Source of the DNA: Oscillospiraceae bacterium
GTDB taxonomy: Bacteria > Bacillota_A > Clostridia > Oscillospirales > Oscillospiraceae
DNA: 17,367 nt
Direction: 5' to 3'
NCBI GenBank assembly: GCA_017516785.1
Contig: JAFXAV010000080.1
Span: 1-17,367, forward strand
This document shows positions 14,255 through 17,367 of the stretch, in pieces; within the stretch, counting starts at the first letter, position 1, and every line of letters begins with the position of its first letter. The notes under the pieces were generated by a model. It was given only the letters and a program-made list of their open reading frames with translations, ran no database searches and was not told the DNA's origin. The translations under genes were made by a program, and so were the position numbers.

Positions 14255-15583
14255 ATGCAGTTTAACAGTATTGAGTTTATTTTCGGCTTTTTCCCGCTGT
14301 TTCTGGCGGCATACCTGATTTTCCAGCCGGGACCCCGGAATGCGGTCCTGGCGCTGGGAAGCCTCATCTACTACGGCCTTGCCTGCGGCGGCAAGCTGTG
14401 GTGTGTGGCACTGCTGGTGGGTTTTACCTTCGTGACCTGGGTCATGGGTCTGATGCTCCGGCGGGGCAGTGGATTCCTGCTGGCTATTGACCTTTTGTTT
14501 TTGGCGGCAACCCTGACCTTCTTCAAAATCTATGAAGGCGGCAGATATCTGCCTGCGGGCATGAGTTTCTATCTGTTCCAGATGGCAGCCTACCTGATTG
14601 ACGTCTTCCGCCGGAAGGTGCGGCCTGAGGAGAATCTGATTACCTACAGCGCCCAGACCATGATGTTCCCCAAGCTGCTGTCCGGTCCCCTGGTGGCCCC
14701 CCGGCAGCTGGCAAAGGAAGCCAAAACCGGAAGACCCAACCGGGCAAGATTCCATGACGGTCTTCAGACCCTGATTCTGGGCCTGGGTCTGAAAGTTCTG
14801 CTGGCCAACCGCATGGGTGGTCTCTGGTCCCAGGCTTCTGTTATGGGTTATGAGAGCATTTCCGTGGCGGCAGCCTGGCTGACTCTGGCGGCCTACGCCC
14901 TGCAGCTGTATTTTGACTTTTACGGCTACAGCCTGATCGCCATCGGCCTCGGCAAAATGCTGGGCTATGAACTGCCCATCAATTTTGACCATCCCTATGC
15001 TTCCAAATCCGTGTCCGAATTCTACCGCCGCTGGCATGTGACCCTGGGCGCCTGGTTCCGGGACAACCTGTATATCCCCCTGGGCGGCAACCGGAAGGGC
15101 GGTTTCCGCACCATTTTGAATCTGGCGGTGGTCTGGCTCTTTACGGGCCTGTGGCACGGCGTCGGCGGCAACTACCTGCTGTGGGCAGGTTTTCTGTTCC
15201 TGCTGATTGTCAACGAGCGGCTCTGGATGCGAAAGCTTCTGGAGAAAACCCATGTTTTCTGCCATATTTATGTGGTTTTTGTGATCCTGCTCAGCTGGGT
15301 TCCCTTCGCCATCGGCGACTGGAACCAGATGGTCATCTTCCTGGGACGGCTCTTCGGCCAGTGCGGCCAGACTCTGAATCCCAGAGATATCCTGATGCTG
15401 CTTCAGAGCTACGGCGCGGTACTGGCGCCTGCTTTCCTGCTGGCCACGCCCTTGCCCGCCAGACTCTGGGAAAAGGTGCGCCATACCACGCTGGCGGATC
15501 TTTGCCTGTTCGTTCTTTTCTGGGTTGTGGTCTATTTCATGGCTACCGCCGCCCAGGATCCCTTCCTGTATTTCCAGTATTGA
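14255..15583 (+). CDS. MBOAT family membrane O-acyltransferase (AlgI/DltB-like)
   Basis: 442 residues with about ten to eleven hydrophobic segments. MBOAT proteins move an acyl group, usually acetyl, across the membrane for transfer to a surface polymer. Visible signatures: SFYLFQMAAYLIDVFR near residues 108-123, FPKLLSGPL, the FDFYGYSLIAIGLGKMLGY segment, then FYRRWHVTLGAWFRDNLYIPLGGNR cut here as RRWH (His261) and LGG, and FTGLWHG with the conserved catalytic His301. It resembles the AlgI branch more than DltB: no dltA, dltC or dltD is near. The SGNH gene begins nine bases downstream, a pairing that mirrors AlgI-AlgJ/X and PatA-PatB. No clear promoter was found in the 57-base gap after the M18 gene, so it may be on the same transcript. 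Confidence 0.92.
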   Translation: MQFNSIEFIFGFFPLFLAAYLIFQPGPRNAVLALGSLIYYGLACGGKLWCVALLVGFTFVTWVMGLMLRRGSGFLLAIDLLFLAATLTFFKIYEGGRYLPAGMSFYLFQMAAYLIDVFRRKVRPEENLITYSAQTMMFPKLLSGPLVAPRQLAKEAKTGRPNRARFHDGLQTLILGLGLKVLLANRMGGLWSQASVMGYESISVAAAWLTLAAYALQLYFDFYGYSLIAIGLGKMLGYELPINFDHPYASKSVSEFYRRWHVTLGAWFRDNLYIPLGGNRKGGFRTILNLAVVWLFTGLWHGVGGNYLLWAGFLFLLIVNERLWMRKLLEKTHVFCHIYVVFVILLSWVPFAIGDWNQMVIFLGRLFGQCGQTLNPRDILMLLQSYGAVLAPAFLLATPLPARLWEKVRHTTLADLCLFVLFWVVVYFMATAAQDPFLYFQY

Positions 15584-15592
15584 GGTGAGCCT

Positions 15593-16534
15593 ATGAAAAA
15601 ACGCACGTTAATGCTGGTAAATCTGATTCTGATCTCCTCGCTGCTGATGGCGGCTTTTGGCGCGGTGCTGAAATATCAGGTACTGAAGCCTCTGGGCATT
15701 CAGCGGGAAGAAAATATCATGGCTCTGCCCTTCGTGCTGATGGCCGATGAGGAATTTGCCTACGAAGTTTCTGAGTATCTGAAGGCTTATCTGGATCCTC
15801 TGCCGGAGGCCCCTCCGGGCAAGGTCTGGGCAACGGAACCTCTCACCGAAGCTCCCACGGAGCCTGAGGAAACTGCCCAGAACGCCACGGAACCTCCCGT
15901 GGAAGAAACCGAACCGCCCACGGAAGCGCCTACTGAACCGGTCTACGAGCCGGTGGAGGACAGCTGGTTTGAAGGAACTCTGTTCATCGGCGACTCCCGC
16001 ACCGAGGGCCTGAAGTATGCTGACGATCTGGGCGAATCCGCCTATTTCTCCAGCGTTGGCATGACGGTCTACTCCGTTATGGGTACCAAATGCTATGACG
16101 AAGCCTACGGCTACAACTACTTGGGCATGGTCCTGACGAAAAACACCTTCGACAAGATCTTCATCCACCTGGGCCTCAACGAATGCGGCGGCAATCATGA
16201 GCGGTTCCTGAAGGAGTACCGGACTCTGATTGAAACTGTCCAGAGGACCCAGCCTGATGCCACCGTCATCCTTCAGGAGATCATGACGGTCAGTAAGGGC
16301 AAGGCTCTGGATCCCAAGTTTACTCTGGAGCGGATCAACTATCTGAATGAGCAGATTCAGCTGATTGCAGAGGAATATGGGGTTCACTATATGGACACCA
16401 ACAGCTGGCTGTCCGATGATGAGGGTTACCTCCAGGAAGAGCTGAACCGGGACGGCTGCCATCTTTTTGCCACCGGCTATCTGGACTGGGCGGACTGGAT
16501 CCGTCTGCAGGCGGCATATGTGGAAATTGAATAA
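15593..16534 (+). CDS. Membrane-anchored SGNH/GDSL hydrolase-type protein, probable O-acyltransferase partner
   Basis: 313 residues from ATG 15593, with GAGGTGAG just upstream. An uncleaved signal-anchor lies at about residues 7-28, so the protein hangs outside the cell. Residues 80-123 are a Pro/Thr/Glu tether with several copies of TEP and TEAPTEP. The SGNH domain follows: block I FIGDSRTEG with Ser135, block III LGLNECG with Asn196, and block V DGCHLF with Asp287 and His290, giving a complete catalytic set. Such proteins either remove acetyl groups or, beside an MBOAT protein, transfer them to a polysaccharide. Tight linkage to the MBOAT gene favours transfer. The target (peptidoglycan, teichoic acid or exopolysaccharide) is unknown. 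A strong terminator ends the operon. Confidence 0.9.
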   Translation: MKKRTLMLVNLILISSLLMAAFGAVLKYQVLKPLGIQREENIMALPFVLMADEEFAYEVSEYLKAYLDPLPEAPPGKVWATEPLTEAPTEPEETAQNATEPPVEETEPPTEAPTEPVYEPVEDSWFEGTLFIGDSRTEGLKYADDLGESAYFSSVGMTVYSVMGTKCYDEAYGYNYLGMVLTKNTFDKIFIHLGLNECGGNHERFLKEYRTLIETVQRTQPDATVILQEIMTVSKGKALDPKFTLERINYLNEQIQLIAEEYGVHYMDTNSWLSDDEGYLQEELNRDGCHLFATGYLDWADWIRLQAAYVEIE

Positions 16535-16535
16535 C

Positions 16536-16565
16536 AAAAAAGGACGCATTCCAGCGTCCTTTTTT
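16536..16565 (+). terminator. Terminator of the MBOAT-SGNH operon
   Basis: Perfect 12-base stem (16536-16547 with 16554-16565), loop of six, ending in a T-run two bases after the stop codon. Confidence 0.92.
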
Positions 16566-16620
16566 TGCACTCATGGCGAATTGTATAAAAACCATATACG
16601 AAAACTAGCAAAACAAACCA

Positions 16621-16649
16621 TTGCACCCACTGGACAATTGTGGTAAAAT
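16621..16649 (+). promoter_or_regulatory. Promoter of the ABC transporter ATPase gene
   Basis: TTGCAC (16621-16626), 17 bases, TAAAAT (16644-16649). The spacer contains the palindrome ACAATTGT. Transcription would begin near 16656, giving a leader of about 178 bases. Confidence 0.65.
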
Positions 16650-16650
16650 A

Positions 16651-16833
16651 AGCCTATCCAGGTGGATTGGGCCTACTCCACAACATAGGCTCAAATCCGC
16701 TAAAATAAAGGAGGATAAATCCGTCTGACTCACGGTGCGGCAGTGTGGAGACCTGTCGTAATCCCTGTGCGGTTTCGCTCTGCACAGCGGGAGAACGCAT
16801 GCGAAAGTTAGGTGCGTTTAGAGTCGAAAAAGT
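16651..16833 (+). promoter_or_regulatory. Long foldable leader of the ABC ATPase gene with an orphan Shine-Dalgarno
   Basis: The stretch from promoter to ATG 16834 has no protein-coding signal but several possible stems: AGCCTAT (16651-16657) with ATAGGCT (16685-16691), which encloses GTGGA/TCCAC; CCGT/ACGG (16721-16735); CTGTGC (16765-16770) with GCACAG (16782-16787); and AACGCA (16794-16799) with TGCGTT (16813-16818). A strong AAAGGAGG at 16707-16714 has no start codon at a usable distance. The true ATG has almost no ribosome site, and a TAG at 16819 bars any in-frame upstream start. No known riboswitch class was recognised. It may be a cis-regulatory RNA. Confidence 0.5.
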
Positions 16834-17367
16834 ATGGCAAGTTTAACCCTGAAGAACGTCATGAAGATCTACCCCCACAACGGTGACGACGCAAAGAAGG
16901 CCAAGAAAAAGAAGAAGGCCGACGAGCCCGAGAAGAAGAAGGTTAATCTGCAGATTACCGAAAAGGGCGTCGTGGCTGTCCAGCAGTTCAACCTGGAGAT
17001 CAAGGACAAGGAATTCATCGTCCTGGTCGGTCCCTCTGGCTGCGGTAAGTCCACCACTCTGCGTATGATCGCCGGTCTGGAAGAGATCTCCGAGGGCGAG
17101 CTGTACATCGGCGACAAGCTGGTCAACGATGTTGCTCCCAAGGACCGTGATATCGCCATGGTCTTCCAGAACTACGCTCTGTACCCCCACATGACCGTTT
17201 ACGACAACATGGCTTTCGCTCTGAAGCTGCGTCACACCCCCAAGGATGAGATCGACAAGGCTGTCAAGGAAGCTGCTGAAATCCTGGACATCACCCAGTA
17301 CCTGGGCCGTAAGCCCAAGGCTATGTCCGGCGGTCAGCGTCAGCGTGTTGCCATCGGCCGCGCTATC
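16834..17367 (+). CDS. ABC sugar transporter ATP-binding subunit (UgpC/MsmK type), C-terminus cut by window edge
   Basis: 178 codons open to the window end. It powers an ABC importer for sugars or glycerol-3-phosphate from the cytoplasmic side. Seen: Walker [12 protein letters not shown]-loop [13 protein letters not shown], signature [14 protein letters not shown]; the Walker B motif and the regulatory C-terminal domain lie beyond the window. The [14 protein letters not shown] start is typical, but residues 18-44 are an extra lysine-rich segment ([17 protein letters not shown]) before GVVAVQQF; relatives usually have KIYPNGVVAV without it. Arg codons are mostly CGT and Ala often GCT, unlike the neighbours, suggesting high expression. 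Such MsmK-type ATPases often serve several sugar transporters, which fits a stand-alone gene with its own leader. Confidence 0.94.
   Translation, partial: MASLTLKNVMKIYPHNGDDAKKAKKKKKADEPEKKKVNLQITEKGVVAVQQFNLEIKDKEFIVLVGPSGCGKSTTLRMIAGLEEISEGELYIGDKLVNDVAPKDRDIAMVFQNYALYPHMTVYDNMAFALKLRHTPKDEIDKAVKEAAEILDITQYLGRKPKAMSGGQRQRVAIGRAI

Noticed and set aside
12875..15484. An 869-residue minus-strand open frame
   Set aside because: It lies antisense across the M18 and MBOAT genes, which are well supported. Its His/Gln/Gly-rich product is what the reverse of GC-rich coding sequence gives.
16735..16761. Short leader peptide starting at GTG 16735
   Set aside because: Eight codons ending in TAA, but the AAAGGAGG is 20 bases upstream, too far for normal initiation, and the peptide shows no regulatory codon run.

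Overview
The window reads as chromosome of a spore-forming, fairly GC-rich Clostridia, most like the Oscillospiraceae/Ruminococcaceae group. This rests on a full-length Spo0A, families typical of Firmicutes (DegV, DUF1836, DUF1292, a DivIVA-like coiled coil, PepF, a UgpC/MsmK-type ABC ATPase), strong AAGGAGG ribosome sites and sigma-A type promoters with 16-17 base spacing. The species cannot be fixed from the sequence alone.

Layout. Positions 1-1034 are the edge of an integrated element: a tyrosine recombinase, cut by the window start, lies next to the 3' end of tRNA-Ala(GGC), a classic integration arrangement. From 1197 to 2906, on the minus strand, come a FliB-like cysteine-rich protein and a DivIVA-like coiled-coil protein. 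tRNA-Arg(CCG) at 3071-3146 is followed by about 350 bases without a gene. This stretch holds a mosaic of hairpins bracketed by a direct and an inverted copy of the tRNA's own 3' end, the most unusual structure in the window. Then come a YhhN membrane protein (3500-4177) and a VanX-like lipoprotein with an SH3-type tail (4352-5272), both plus strand. A minus-strand block follows: murA, an RsmF-type rRNA methyltransferase and DegV. Well-formed divergent promoters separate degV from a DUF1836 gene. DUF1292 and spo0A follow on the minus strand.

From 11148 to the end everything is on the plus strand: pepF and an M18 aminopeptidase two bases apart (a peptide-degrading pair), an MBOAT acyltransferase with a membrane-anchored SGNH protein nine bases downstream (a probable surface-polymer O-acylation pair), and the start of an ABC sugar-transporter ATPase. 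That ATPase has a lysine-rich insertion and a long, foldable leader. The intergenic region between spo0A and pepF carries sequences matching the 0A box, so PepF and Spo0A itself may be under Spo0A control.

Most of the window is ordinary housekeeping and cell-envelope sequence. No defence system, CRISPR array, insertion sequence, rRNA or replication origin was seen. The best candidates for something undescribed are the tRNA-Arg-derived hairpin block (3192-3369) and the leader at 16651-16833.
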